Positions 9,074 to 17,163 of a DNA stretch of 25,384 nt are shown piece after piece. Where the stretch lies: positions 1 to 25,384 of the forward strand of contig CBDVBD010000029.1 in NCBI GenBank assembly GCA_965372135.1. Direction: 5' to 3'. Below the pieces are notes generated by a model. That model was given only the letters and a program-made list of their open reading frames with translations, had not been told where the DNA came from and ran no database searches. A program made the position numbers and the translations under genes. Numbering within the stretch: the stretch's first letter is position 1; every line of letters starts with the position of its first letter. Source of the DNA: CBDVBD01 sp965372135. GTDB lineage: Bacteria; Electryoneota; RPQS01; CBDVBD01.

Positions 9074-10447
9074 ATGAAAGCGAGGTGGAGCATGAAACCC
9101 ATCATGTTGGTTACAATCTTGATGTTATTAATAACATCCCTTGCCTTTTCCGAAGTAGCTATAACCATCTATAATGAAAACTTAGCGGTGGTGAAAGACA
9201 CCCGGGATATGGAATTTCCCAAGGGTATCGGAACCATCCAGTTCCGCGACGTTGCCTCCCAGATTGATCCCACATCGGTACACTTCACTGCCGACGGAGT
9301 GGAAATTTTGGAGCAGAATTACCAATATGACCTGGTCAGTTCCTCCAAAATCCTTGAAAAATACATCGATCAGTCAATCCAGGTGGTGACGGAATCTCTA
9401 CAGGGATCATCTGTATTTACCGGCACCCTGTTGTCATTTAGCTCAGGAAACGATGGGGATATCACCCTCAAATTAAACACAGGCGAAATAACCATCATCC
9501 GCCGATCCGCTATCCGGGATTTGACCTTTCCTGAACTGCCGGAAGGATTGATTACCAGACCGACCCTGGTATGGCAGCTCCAAAGCGACCGCGCCGGAAC
9601 CCGACCCGCCGAAGTTAGCTACATGACTTCCGGCATCGCTTGGCATGCGGAATATGTAGCAGTGCTGGCTGATGCCGAAAATTCCATAGATTTAAGCGCG
9701 TGGGTGTCAGTGGATAACAAATCAGGTGCCACCTATAAAGATGCCAAGGTGAAGCTCATGGCGGGGGATGTTCACAGGGCAAGGCAAAGGTACTTTGCTA
9801 AACGTGGCGAAATGGCAGTGGACATGCTTGCAACCGGCGCCCCAGCTTTCCAGGAAAAGGAATTCGCCGACTACCACCTGTACACCTTGCAGCGCACATC
9901 CACACTAAAAGACCGTGAAGTCAAGCAAATATCCCTCTTCGAACCCGCTGTGGTAACATCAGAGATTGTGTACACTTATGATGGCGCGAGAAACAACAAG
10001 AAGGTGCGGAAAGAGCTTGTCTTTGAAAATCGCAAAGAACATGGCTTAGGAAAACCGCTGCCAGCGGGAACCTTCCGAGTGTTTCAACGGGACACTGACC
10101 AGGAACTGGAATTCATCGGCGAAGACCGCATCGATCATACTCCCGTCGATGAGAAAGTCGAAGTCACCGTCGGCTATGCCTTTGACTTAGTCGGCGAAAG
10201 GGAACGCACAGACCGGAAACGCATCGCCGATCGAGTGTACCGGGAAGCTTACCGGATTAAACTGCGCAACCACAAGAAAGACAAGGAAGTAACCATCCAG
10301 GTGAAAGAACACCTTCCCGGAGACTGGGAGATGTTGGAGAACTCGCATACGTTTGAGAAAATCGATGCAAATACCATCCGATTTGAAGTCAACGTACCAA
10401 GCGGTCAGGAAGTAGTAATCACTTATCGCATACAATATACCACCTAA
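9074..10447 (+). CDS. Secreted DUF4139 domain-containing protein
   Basis: A 457-aa protein from the ATG at 9074, preceded by an excellent GGAGGA site (9063-9068). The frame is open further upstream to an ATG at 9008, but that would bury the signal peptide, so 9074 is chosen. Residues 1-27 form a signal peptide (hydrophobic LVTILMLLITSLAFS, likely cleavage after AFS). The mature part reads AITIYNENLAVVKDTR at its N-terminus, a pattern typical of DUF4139 proteins, and then beta-rich repeats to a C-terminal domain with VKEHLPGDWEM. The family has no settled biochemical role. The expected location is outside the cytoplasmic membrane. It lies 69 nt after valS and just before recG, which says little about its job. 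Confidence 0.8.
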   Translation: MKARWSMKPIMLVTILMLLITSLAFSEVAITIYNENLAVVKDTRDMEFPKGIGTIQFRDVASQIDPTSVHFTADGVEILEQNYQYDLVSSSKILEKYIDQSIQVVTESLQGSSVFTGTLLSFSSGNDGDITLKLNTGEITIIRRSAIRDLTFPELPEGLITRPTLVWQLQSDRAGTRPAEVSYMTSGIAWHAEYVAVLADAENSIDLSAWVSVDNKSGATYKDAKVKLMAGDVHRARQRYFAKRGEMAVDMLATGAPAFQEKEFADYHLYTLQRTSTLKDREVKQISLFEPAVVTSEIVYTYDGARNNKKVRKELVFENRKEHGLGKPLPAGTFRVFQRDTDQELEFIGEDRIDHTPVDEKVEVTVGYAFDLVGERERTDRKRIADRVYREAYRIKLRNHKKDKEVTIQVKEHLPGDWEMLENSHTFEKIDANTIRFEVNVPSGQEVVITYRIQYTT

Positions 10448-10508
10448 CACATTCGAACATCGGGGTTCCCCCATATCGTATCTCGACCTGACATCTGACA
10501 TCCAATAT

Positions 10509-12572
10509 GTGAGGGGCGTGGGTCCCAAGCGGGCTGAAGTCCTGAAATCCCAAGAACTCCATACCGCTTGGGACCTCGTTAATCACCTGCCTCGACGGTA
10601 TCTCGACCGTACTCAAATCCTCAAAATATCCGAACTCACCGAAACTGATGACTACGTGACCGTCATCGGTCGTGTCGGATACATGGAACTCCTGCGGGGG
10701 CGAAAAGGTCGCCGGCGCCTGCAAATCGGACTGGATGACGACACCGATGTACTGACCCTGGTATGGTTCGAATATCAGGACTATTGGAAAAAGAAACTGT
10801 CGGTGGGACTGCCCATCGCCGTATCGGGAAAAGTCGCCTACTACGGCGGGTTGCAAATGATACACCCCGCCGTGGACATCCTGTCCGATGAAGACCAAGA
10901 ATACGAAGGACTGCAGACTGGTCGCCTAATCCCCGTGTACCCGTCAGGTGAAGACTACCGTAAAGTCGGATTGGACAGTCATGGCTTCCGAAAAATAATC
11001 CTATCTGCCTGGGAGGAACTGCAAAATAAAATCCCGGATCCCATGCCCCTAACGATCCGCAAGGAGTTGAATCTAGTTCCTCTTGGGAATGCCTACCAAA
11101 ACGTACACCTTCCGGAAACAGTTGCCCAATCCATACAAGGGTTCCAACGCCTGAAATTCGATGAATTCTTCGCACTGGAAATCATGCTGGCATTGCGCCG
11201 CCGTGTGCGCCGTGAAAAAGAAGACGGCATCGCCTTCCCCAAACCCGGTGAATTAGCCCGCAAATTGGTAAAATCCCTCCCTTTCGAGTTGACCCAAAGT
11301 CAAAAAAACGTCCTTAGAGAAATCAGCCAGGATATGCAAAGTCCCCACCCCATGAACCGCATGTTACAGGGTGACGTCGGTAGCGGGAAAACCGTTATTG
11401 CCGTCATATTGATGACCATCGCAGTGGAGCACGGCTACCAGGCGGTACTAATGGCACCTACTGAAGTCCTGGCGGAACAACACGCCCGGGTATTGGAACA
11501 TTTCCTAAAACCATTGGGGATGTCGCCGATACTGCTGGTTGGCGCCCAACGAAAAGCTGAACGAACCGAAATACTGGAAAAAATATCCAACGGTGAAGCG
11601 AAATATATCACTGGCACTCATGCCGTATTCCAGGAACTGGTGGACTATCACAATTTGGGGTTGGTGGTGATCGATGAGCAGCACCGCTTTGGTGTCGTCC
11701 AGCGTTTGGCGATACGTCAAAAAGGACCGCAACCCGATGTCCTGGTCATGACTGCCACACCCATCCCCAGGTCCTTGGCCATGACCGTATATGGCGATAT
11801 GGATGTATCGACGCTGTCCGAAAGTCCCACACAACGCGCAGGGGTTCGCACCGTACTGCGCGGCGAAGAAGCCCGTGCCGACATCTATCAGTATCTGGTT
11901 AAATTGGCAAAAAGAGGTGAGCGCGCCTTTATCGTATATCCCATCATTGAAGAATCGGAAAAACTGGACCTGAAAGCCGCCATCGACGGATATGAATACC
12001 TGCGGAAGGGACCATTGGTGCCCTGCAAAGTAGGGTTGTTACACGGTCGAATGTCCCGAGAGGTGAAAGACGAAATACTGAATGAATTCCGGAACGGCGA
12101 CATCCAAATTCTGGTGACCACTACCGTGATTGAAGTCGGCGTGGATGTCCCAGAAGCCACCGTGATGGTGATCGAACACCCGGAACGATTCGGGTTAGCC
12201 CAACTCCATCAACTCCGGGGTCGTGTGGGACGCGGCACCAAGAAAGGCACTTGCATCCTGTTAGCCTCTGGACCACCCAGTGATGACACCATGATGCGCC
12301 TGGATACCCTATTGAAAACCGACAATGGCTTCCATATCGCCGAAGCCGATTTGTACCTTCGCGGTGCCGGGGAATTCTTCGGAACCCGCCAGCATGGCAT
12401 ACCCGCTTTCAAAGTCGGTGACCCTATCAAAGACCGTGAAATCTTGGAATCCGCACGGAAAATGGCTTTTCGGCTGGTTGACGAAGACCCGGAATTGAAA
12501 AAGTACCCCAAACTGAAAGAGGCGGCGCTGGAGAAATACTCGGAGAGGTTTCCCCTGGCGGAAGTAGGCTAA
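10509..12572 (+). CDS. recG: ATP-dependent DNA helicase RecG
   Basis: A superfamily 2 helicase that remodels stalled replication forks and branch-migrates Holliday junctions. From the GTG at 10509 it is 687 aa. It has an N-terminal wedge/OB-fold region (about 40-150), Walker A GDVGSGKT (288-295), DEQH box (389-392), the TATPIPRSLAM motif III region, and the helicase C-terminal domain with QLRGRVGRG. Oddity: family similarity starts before this GTG. Upstream codons 10479-10508 read YLDLTSDIQY, matching the usual RecG N-terminus, yet no ATG, GTG or TTG lies between the TAA at 10416 and the GTG. Candidates are ATA 10473, CTG 10488 or ATC 10500. The GTG itself has no Shine-Dalgarno. The product is certain; the start is not. 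Confidence 0.95.
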   Translation: MRGVGPKRAEVLKSQELHTAWDLVNHLPRRYLDRTQILKISELTETDDYVTVIGRVGYMELLRGRKGRRRLQIGLDDDTDVLTLVWFEYQDYWKKKLSVGLPIAVSGKVAYYGGLQMIHPAVDILSDEDQEYEGLQTGRLIPVYPSGEDYRKVGLDSHGFRKIILSAWEELQNKIPDPMPLTIRKELNLVPLGNAYQNVHLPETVAQSIQGFQRLKFDEFFALEIMLALRRRVRREKEDGIAFPKPGELARKLVKSLPFELTQSQKNVLREISQDMQSPHPMNRMLQGDVGSGKTVIAVILMTIAVEHGYQAVLMAPTEVLAEQHARVLEHFLKPLGMSPILLVGAQRKAERTEILEKISNGEAKYITGTHAVFQELVDYHNLGLVVIDEQHRFGVVQRLAIRQKGPQPDVLVMTATPIPRSLAMTVYGDMDVSTLSESPTQRAGVRTVLRGEEARADIYQYLVKLAKRGERAFIVYPIIEESEKLDLKAAIDGYEYLRKGPLVPCKVGLLHGRMSREVKDEILNEFRNGDIQILVTTTVIEVGVDVPEATVMVIEHPERFGLAQLHQLRGRVGRGTKKGTCILLASGPPSDDTMMRLDTLLKTDNGFHIAEADLYLRGAGEFFGTRQHGIPAFKVGDPIKDREILESARKMAFRLVDEDPELKKYPKLKEAALEKYSERFPLAEVG

Positions 12573-12579
12573 ATTTACC

Positions 12580-12608
12580 TTGATTTTTTCCGAGATATGC
12601 TATATATT
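12580..12608 (+). promoter_or_regulatory. Sigma70-like promoter for parA-parB-rlmB
   Basis: TTGATT (12580-12585), a 17-nt spacer, then TATATT (12603-12608). The predicted transcription start is near 12615, giving about a 35-nt leader before the parA ATG. The same hexamers and spacing occur at 15089-15117, which raises confidence in both. It lies in the 77-nt gap after recG. Confidence 0.65.
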
Positions 12609-12649
12609 TTGGTGTTTGTTTCACAATTTGTATTCGTGTGTAATATCCA

Positions 12650-13414
12650 ATGAGTCGAGTCATCGCTATTGCGAATCAGAAGGGGGGAGTTGGTAAAACC
12701 ACCACCGTGGTGAATCTGGCGGCATGGTTGGCAAAAAAAGGCAAGAAAACCCTGGTGGTCGATACCGACCCCCAGAGTAATGCCACTTCCGGACTGGGCT
12801 TTCGACCACTGGAGCTGGATGGCAGTATCTACGACGTGCTGATTAATGGAACCAACGTCCAACAAGTAATTCGGGAAACGCAATTAGAAGGCTTGGACCT
12901 GCTGCCGTCAACCATTAAACTGGTGGGTGCCGAGGTGGAACTGGTGGCGATGATTGCCCGGGAACAGGTGCTCAGAAAAGCGCTGGAGTCCGTGCGCAAC
13001 AACTATGACTACTTATTGGTAGATTGCCCTCCGTCCTTAGGATTGCTGACCTTGAATACCCTAACCGCCGCTGATTCGGTCTTGATTCCCATCCAAACTG
13101 AATATTTCGCATTGGAAGGATTATCCCAGCTCTTAAACACCATCCGGCTTGTGCAAAAACATCTAAATAAATATCTGACAATCGAGGGCATCCTGTTGAC
13201 CATGTACGATAATCGCCTGAACCTGTCCAGGCAGGTCAAAGAGGACGTACAGCAATTCTTTCGGGGGCGTGTGTTCCACACTATCATCCATCGAAACGTC
13301 AGACTATCGGAAGCTCCTAGTCATGGTAAACCCATTATGTTGTACGATAAAGACAGCCGAGGTGCCGAAAATTATCAGCAATTGGCGGAAGAGCTATTAG
13401 AACATGAAAACTAA
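12650..13414 (+). CDS. parA: ParA/Soj chromosome-partitioning ATPase
   Basis: A 254-aa deviant Walker-A ATPase of the ParA/MinD group. KGGVGKTTT is at 11-19 with the signature K11 and K16. VDTDPQSNAT (38-47) is the next conserved motif, and the Walker B region is LLVDCPPSLG. ATP-bound dimers coat the nucleoid and, with ParB-parS, move replicated origins apart. The short N-terminus without a DNA-binding helix-turn-helix is the chromosomal (Soj) type, not the long plasmid type. The end overlaps the parB start by 11 nt, so the pair is coupled. The pair suggests a location near the replication origin, as in many bacteria, although no dnaA or gidA/gidB is in the window. Confidence 0.95.
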   Translation: MSRVIAIANQKGGVGKTTTVVNLAAWLAKKGKKTLVVDTDPQSNATSGLGFRPLELDGSIYDVLINGTNVQQVIRETQLEGLDLLPSTIKLVGAEVELVAMIAREQVLRKALESVRNNYDYLLVDCPPSLGLLTLNTLTAADSVLIPIQTEYFALEGLSQLLNTIRLVQKHLNKYLTIEGILLTMYDNRLNLSRQVKEDVQQFFRGRVFHTIIHRNVRLSEAPSHGKPIMLYDKDSRGAENYQQLAEELLEHEN

Positions 13415-14264
13415 ATCATTGGGAAGAGGTCTTAGGGCGCTTATTCCCGAAGACCCTTTCCTGGAAGAAACCGCACGGGTAACCGATATCGATGTTACCC
13501 ATATCGACGTCAATCCTTACCAACCACGGAAGGATTTCTCACCTGAGTCGCTGAAGGAGCTGAAGGAGTCGATTCAAAAGGACGGATTACTCCAGCCGAT
13601 CGTGGTTCGTCCCAAAGGGGAGAAATACCAGCTTATCATCGGTGAACGACGGCTCCGTGCCGTAAAAATGGCTGGATTAACCCGAATCCCCGCCATGATC
13701 CTCCCGGAAATAGAAGATCGGCAGTTGCTGGAAATGGCATTGATCGAAAACCTCCAGCGGGAAGATCTGAATCCTATAGAAGTGGCAGAGGGACTCAATG
13801 AGTTGATTGCTCAATTTCAACTTACTCAAGAACAAGCAGCGGAAAAGATTGGAAAACAACGTGCCACGGTTGCCAACCTCTTACGCCTGTTAAAACTGCC
13901 GGAAGATATTCGCGACGGGGTGAGAACCGGACAGTTGAGCATGGGGCATGCTCGAGCACTTCTGGCATTGGATGATCCGGCAATGCAGCGGTCGCTATTC
14001 TTACGTACCGTACAAAAGAATTTAAGCGTCAGGCGGGTCGAACAGTTAATACATCAATTAAATTCCCCATCTAAAGACGATGAAATCCCAAAACAAGCTA
14101 CCTTATTTATTGCCCGTACCGAAGATCGTCTGCGGTCATTGCTCGGGACACAGGTTCGCATCAAAAATCGACTCCGAGGCGGTGTTATCAATATTGAGTA
14201 CTATTCCGATGAGGACCTGGAACGGTTATTGGAATTATTCGAGATCATTGAAAAAGAAACGTAG
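13404..14264 (+). CDS. parB: ParB/Spo0J chromosome-partitioning protein
   Basis: A 286-aa centromere-binding CTPase. The N-terminal tail LGRGLRALIPED is the ParA-stimulating and linker segment. The ParB/sulfiredoxin-like CTPase domain carries NPYQPRKDF, GERRLRA (80-86) and ENLQREDLNP (115-124). The helix-turn-helix region follows (TQEQAAEKIGKQRATVANLLRL). The C-terminus is the dimerisation segment. The start ATG lies inside the last codons of parA. No full parS site was found in the window; only a half-site is seen upstream of parA. Length is normal for Spo0J. Confidence 0.95.
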   Translation: MKTKSLGRGLRALIPEDPFLEETARVTDIDVTHIDVNPYQPRKDFSPESLKELKESIQKDGLLQPIVVRPKGEKYQLIIGERRLRAVKMAGLTRIPAMILPEIEDRQLLEMALIENLQREDLNPIEVAEGLNELIAQFQLTQEQAAEKIGKQRATVANLLRLLKLPEDIRDGVRTGQLSMGHARALLALDDPAMQRSLFLRTVQKNLSVRRVEQLIHQLNSPSKDDEIPKQATLFIARTEDRLRSLLGTQVRIKNRLRGGVINIEYYSDEDLERLLELFEIIEKET

Positions 14265-14303
14265 TCATCCCAAGGTACCCCTAAACCGGCATCGGGGAGT
14301 ATC

Positions 14304-15050
14304 ATGAAAAATCTGGTGTGGGGTCGTCAGGCGGTCTTAGAAACGCTTAGGAGTGCCAAAATCGCCAATCGCCTGATATTACGACATGGGGTACGTGGAG
14401 AAGGGATCCTGAAAATCCGCCTGGAGGCGTCACAGCAATCACTGCCGATTGAGGAACTCCCGCCAAAGGTCTTTGAAAAAATGATGGGTAAAAAACCCGC
14501 CCAGGGCGTAGCGTTGGAACTGGGGGATAGCATTGATGATCAAACCACCTGGGAAGACATCCTAAACATCGCAACCTCGGAAGGTGAGACTCCGTTTATA
14601 CTGATAGTAGATGGGGTAGAGGACCCCCAAAATTTCGGTGCCATCCTTAGATCTGCCGAAGCTGCCGGTGTCCATGGAGTATTAATCCGGGATAGACGAA
14701 CTGCTCCCATTTCCGGTACCGTGATGAAAGTGTCCGCCGGCGCCGCAGCGCACATCCCCGTGGCAAAAGTCCCGGGATTGCCGAATATTGTCACTGAATT
14801 GCAAGAGAAAGGTATCTGGATTATCGCTGCTACCGAAGACGGTGAAGAAACCTTGTTCGATGCTGATCTCACCGGTCCCATTGCCATAGTAGTGGGTTCG
14901 GAGGGCACCGGGATTTCCAGCCTGATCCGGAAACGATGTGACCGCGCCGTTCGAATTCCCCTGCAAGGAAAAGTCGGCTCGCTTAACGTATCTGCCAGTA
15001 CCGCGATCATCCTTTTCGAAATACTTCGACAGAGGTCAAATAAACCTTAA
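14304..15050 (+). CDS. rlmB: TrmH/SpoU-family 23S rRNA 2'-O-methyltransferase, RlmB-like
   Basis: A 248-aa SPOUT methyltransferase. An N-terminal RNA-binding substrate domain (about 1-80, starting VWGRQAVLETL) is followed by the trefoil-knot domain. Motif 1 is DPQNFGAILRSAEAAG (107-122), motif 2 is VGSEGTGIS (197-205), and motif 3 is PLQGKVGSLNVSAS with N228. This arrangement matches RlmB, which methylates G2251 of 23S rRNA (E. coli numbering), though other TrmH-type rRNA or tRNA enzymes look alike. A GGGAG site at 14294-14298 precedes the ATG. It sits 39 nt after parB and probably shares its transcript. Confidence 0.88.
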   Translation: MKNLVWGRQAVLETLRSAKIANRLILRHGVRGEGILKIRLEASQQSLPIEELPPKVFEKMMGKKPAQGVALELGDSIDDQTTWEDILNIATSEGETPFILIVDGVEDPQNFGAILRSAEAAGVHGVLIRDRRTAPISGTVMKVSAGAAAHIPVAKVPGLPNIVTELQEKGIWIIAATEDGEETLFDADLTGPIAIVVGSEGTGISSLIRKRCDRAVRIPLQGKVGSLNVSASTAIILFEILRQRSNKP

Positions 15051-15088
15051 GTCGCACTTTAGACCATCAGGAAAGATTCAAAAAAAGG

Positions 15089-15117
15089 TTGATTCCTTGC
15101 AAGAATTTTCATATATT
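15089..15117 (+). promoter_or_regulatory. Sigma70-like promoter for the M23-bactofilin-ATP synthase run
   Basis: TTGATT (15089-15094), a 17-nt spacer, then TATATT (15112-15117), identical in hexamers and spacing to the parA promoter. The predicted start near 15124 leaves only about 13 nt before the ATG at 15137, so the leader would be very short. It lies in the 86-nt gap after rlmB. Confidence 0.6.
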
Positions 15118-15136
15118 TACGCAATTCTGAGCTAAT

Positions 15137-15994
15137 ATGGGGCGATTGACCGATAAAGTAACCTTGATGGCGCTGTCCGACCAGGAATCCGGGATTCGGA
15201 AAATAATGATTCCGCGATGGGTGTTGAATTCCTGGCGCACACTGTTGGTGGTGGTGGGGATTGCGATCTTTTTACAGGCAGCCGCAGTTGGATTCCTCGT
15301 TTTCCAGTTGGTCAAATTTAAAGGCATCCGGGCTGACAATGAATTTCTATTGGCGGAAAATGCCCAGATAAACCGGATCGTTGGCGAGTTCAAGGAGCTG
15401 CAGCAGCTCAATGCCCAGATTCGACGTGCTCTTGGAGTCAACCTCGGATTGGAACCGGATGATTCAACCATGTCGGATACCACTACCCTGGCATTGTTTG
15501 AAGCTCCCATCCCAAACGGTTCGGTGATGCGACCCGGCTCCGTTAACCGCGATAACATTCCACAAGTTCCGGCTTGGTTGTCCCAGGGATTCACCTCTCG
15601 GGATATCCCCACATTTCTGCCGGTGGAAGGTTACATCACCCAGAATTACCTCTGGATGGAAGAGTTGCAGTTGCGAAACCATCCAGCCATCGATATCGCC
15701 GCTGCTGAAGGCACCCCGGTCTTGGCTTCCGCTGACGGCATGGTGACATTTTCCGATTGGACATATCGGTACGGAAACTTGATCATCCTCTATCACCGGT
15801 CCGGTTACTTCACTGTGTATGGTCACCTTCAGCTGCGAACCTGTAACATTCGCGACTGGGTTCGACAGGGCGAACCCATCGGCTTGTTGGGAAATTCCGG
15901 AGTGTCTAGCGCACCCCATCTGCATTTCGAAATCTGGAAAGGAAACCAGCCGGTGAATCCCAGGGATTTTACCTGGGGCTTATCGGGGAACTGA
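15137..15994 (+). CDS. Membrane-anchored M23 (LytM) peptidase
   Basis: A 285-aa bitopic protein. Residues 1-34 are cytoplasmic and basic, about 35-58 form a transmembrane helix (LLVVVGIAIFLQAAAVGFLV), and about 62-98 are a predicted coiled coil. The LytM domain follows from about 162. Zinc and catalytic residues are intact: NHPAID (H182, D186), VYGH (H230) and APHLHFE (H261, H263). It should act on peptidoglycan from the outer face of the inner membrane. The neighbouring bactofilin makes the pair look like the known bactofilin-M23 shape modules (Helicobacter CcmA with Csd1; LmdC with BacA). The predicted leader is very short and there is no good ribosome-binding site. A second ATG at 15167 is possible. 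Confidence 0.9.
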   Translation: MGRLTDKVTLMALSDQESGIRKIMIPRWVLNSWRTLLVVVGIAIFLQAAAVGFLVFQLVKFKGIRADNEFLLAENAQINRIVGEFKELQQLNAQIRRALGVNLGLEPDDSTMSDTTTLALFEAPIPNGSVMRPGSVNRDNIPQVPAWLSQGFTSRDIPTFLPVEGYITQNYLWMEELQLRNHPAIDIAAAEGTPVLASADGMVTFSDWTYRYGNLIILYHRSGYFTVYGHLQLRTCNIRDWVRQGEPIGLLGNSGVSSAPHLHFEIWKGNQPVNPRDFTWGLSGN

Positions 15995-16001
15995 TCCCCG
16001 A
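15983..16001 (+). other. Stem-loop spanning the M23 stop codon
   Basis: TCGGGGA (15983-15989) pairs perfectly with TCCCCGA (15995-16001). The TGA stop codon (15992-15994) lies in the 5-nt loop. No U-tract follows, so it may protect or process the mRNA, or attenuate transcription, rather than terminate it. The rest of the 86-nt gap before the bactofilin holds only the ribosome-binding site. Confidence 0.5.
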
Positions 16002-16080
16002 CAACAACCTTAATCTGTATCTCATAATGAATTCTATCATACCCTTCCATAACATCCTGTAAAGAGAGGAGAAAGGCATA

Positions 16081-16509
16081 GTGAAAATGAACGACACAAG
16101 AGGAAGTGCGGCTTCATCGGAGTTATCCCTCATCGGGAAAGATGCCACCATTGAAGGGAAGCTTTCCATTAAGCAAAGTATCCGAATCGACGGTCGCATA
16201 AAAGGGGAAGTAGAAGCAGCCGATACCGTGACGATTGGAGGAAGCGGCGACATAGAAGGCAATATCAAAGCGAAAAATGTGGTGATTGGCGGTAAAGTCA
16301 GCGGTTCTCTGGTCGTAACCGGTAAAGTAACCTTGGAAGCCGCCGCAGAACTACATGGAGACCTATCGGCATCCAGGCTAATTATCGAAGAAGGTGCTGT
16401 GTTTAACGGTCGCAGCTCCATGGAAGGAGGTACCACTACACCCGTCAAAATTCCACCTCCATCTCCATCGATCAAGCTGGATAGTCCGGATAGTCCTCCT
16501 GAAAAATAA
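16081..16509 (+). CDS. Bactofilin cytoskeletal protein
   Basis: A 142-aa bactofilin (polymer-forming cytoskeletal protein). Residues about 15-110 show the short-period beta-helix pattern (SLIGKDATIEGKLSIKQSIRIDGRIKGEV, then GDIEGNIKAKNVVIGGKVSGS). The C-terminal tail is rich in proline and serine. Bactofilins polymerise without nucleotide and position cell-wall enzymes or partition proteins. The GTG start at 16081 follows AGGAG (16067-16071). An ATG two codons later (16087) could also be used with AAAGG (16072-16076). It sits between an M23 peptidase and the ATP synthase locus, 12 nt before atpZ. In Myxococcus, bactofilins are encoded with a parABC cluster; the parAB genes here are only about 2 kb upstream. 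Confidence 0.93.
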   Translation: MKMNDTRGSAASSELSLIGKDATIEGKLSIKQSIRIDGRIKGEVEAADTVTIGGSGDIEGNIKAKNVVIGGKVSGSLVVTGKVTLEAAAELHGDLSASRLIIEEGAVFNGRSSMEGGTTTPVKIPPPSPSIKLDSPDSPPEK

Positions 16510-16521
16510 TGAGGATGAATC

Positions 16522-16776
16522 ATGGCGCCGAAACTGCCCAGGGCAAACACCGCCTGGGGAACAGTGGCGCGGTTTACCCATGTTGGCATCACCTATGCCC
16601 TGGCTGTACTTCTCGGCTATTTCGTAGGATCGCGCATTGATAACTGGCTCCATTCATCACCGGTATTTTCCCTGATCGGAGTCTTCGTAATGATGGGAGG
16701 CGGTATCTATTGGATGTACCTAAAATTAAAAGCCATGGAAGAATCGGAGAACGAAAAATCCCAATCCCCGAAGTAA
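16522..16776 (+). CDS. atpZ: AtpZ-like F1Fo ATP synthase accessory membrane protein
   Basis: An 84-aa protein with two transmembrane helices (about 22-39 and 47-66) separated by a short GSRIDNWLHSSP turn. This is the AtpZ/AtpI-family pattern found at the 5' end of ATP synthase operons, where AtpZ and AtpI are linked to Mg2+/Ca2+ uptake and c-ring assembly. A GAGG site lies 7 nt before the ATG. It is 12 nt after the bactofilin and precedes atpI. Confidence 0.75.
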   Translation: MAPKLPRANTAWGTVARFTHVGITYALAVLLGYFVGSRIDNWLHSSPVFSLIGVFVMMGGGIYWMYLKLKAMEESENEKSQSPK

Positions 16777-16803
16777 CGCTGTAATTAAACGAATTTTAAA
16801 ATC

Positions 16804-17109
16804 ATGGATTGGTTGGCGGGAGTAGCAACTGCATTATTATTAACCATAGGCGCCTGGCGGATATTAAAAGCGCACATCACCGGCGATGCCGTCAAACTGC
16901 TGAAAGGCTTGGTGATAGCGTTTTTCTTTAAAATCTTGTTGGCGGGATCAGTCATCGTCCTGATCCAAATCACTGGCGCACTAAAGATCGTACCCTTTGC
17001 CATCGCCATGATGTCAGGATATTTCGTAGGTATGTTCGTCTTAGTCGCCATGGCAAAGAAACACATTGCACAGGTTGAAGAAACTGCCAAAGCCGCATCG
17101 GTGCCGTGA
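16804..17109 (+). CDS. Small membrane protein, AtpI-like
   Basis: A 101-aa hydrophobic protein with about four predicted transmembrane segments (about 4-18, 34-58, 62-76 and 80-94) and a short soluble C-terminus. Its position between atpZ and atpB, and the charged residues R19 and K24-K47 region between helices, suggest an ATP synthase subunit I-like assembly factor. Identity to AtpI is weak by eye, so the symbol is withheld. No Shine-Dalgarno is visible before the ATG. Confidence 0.6.
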   Translation: MDWLAGVATALLLTIGAWRILKAHITGDAVKLLKGLVIAFFFKILLAGSVIVLIQITGALKIVPFAIAMMSGYFVGMFVLVAMAKKHIAQVEETAKAASVP

Positions 17110-17163
17110 TACGGTGTATTGATTCTGAGCTGAATTCATAATCCCATTCAGATAATTTAGTTC

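Noticed and set aside
17119..17142. Third TTGATT promoter in the atpI/atpB gap
   Set aside because: TTGATT at 17119 has no -10 hexamer at 16-18 nt; the nearest CATAAT is only 12 nt away.
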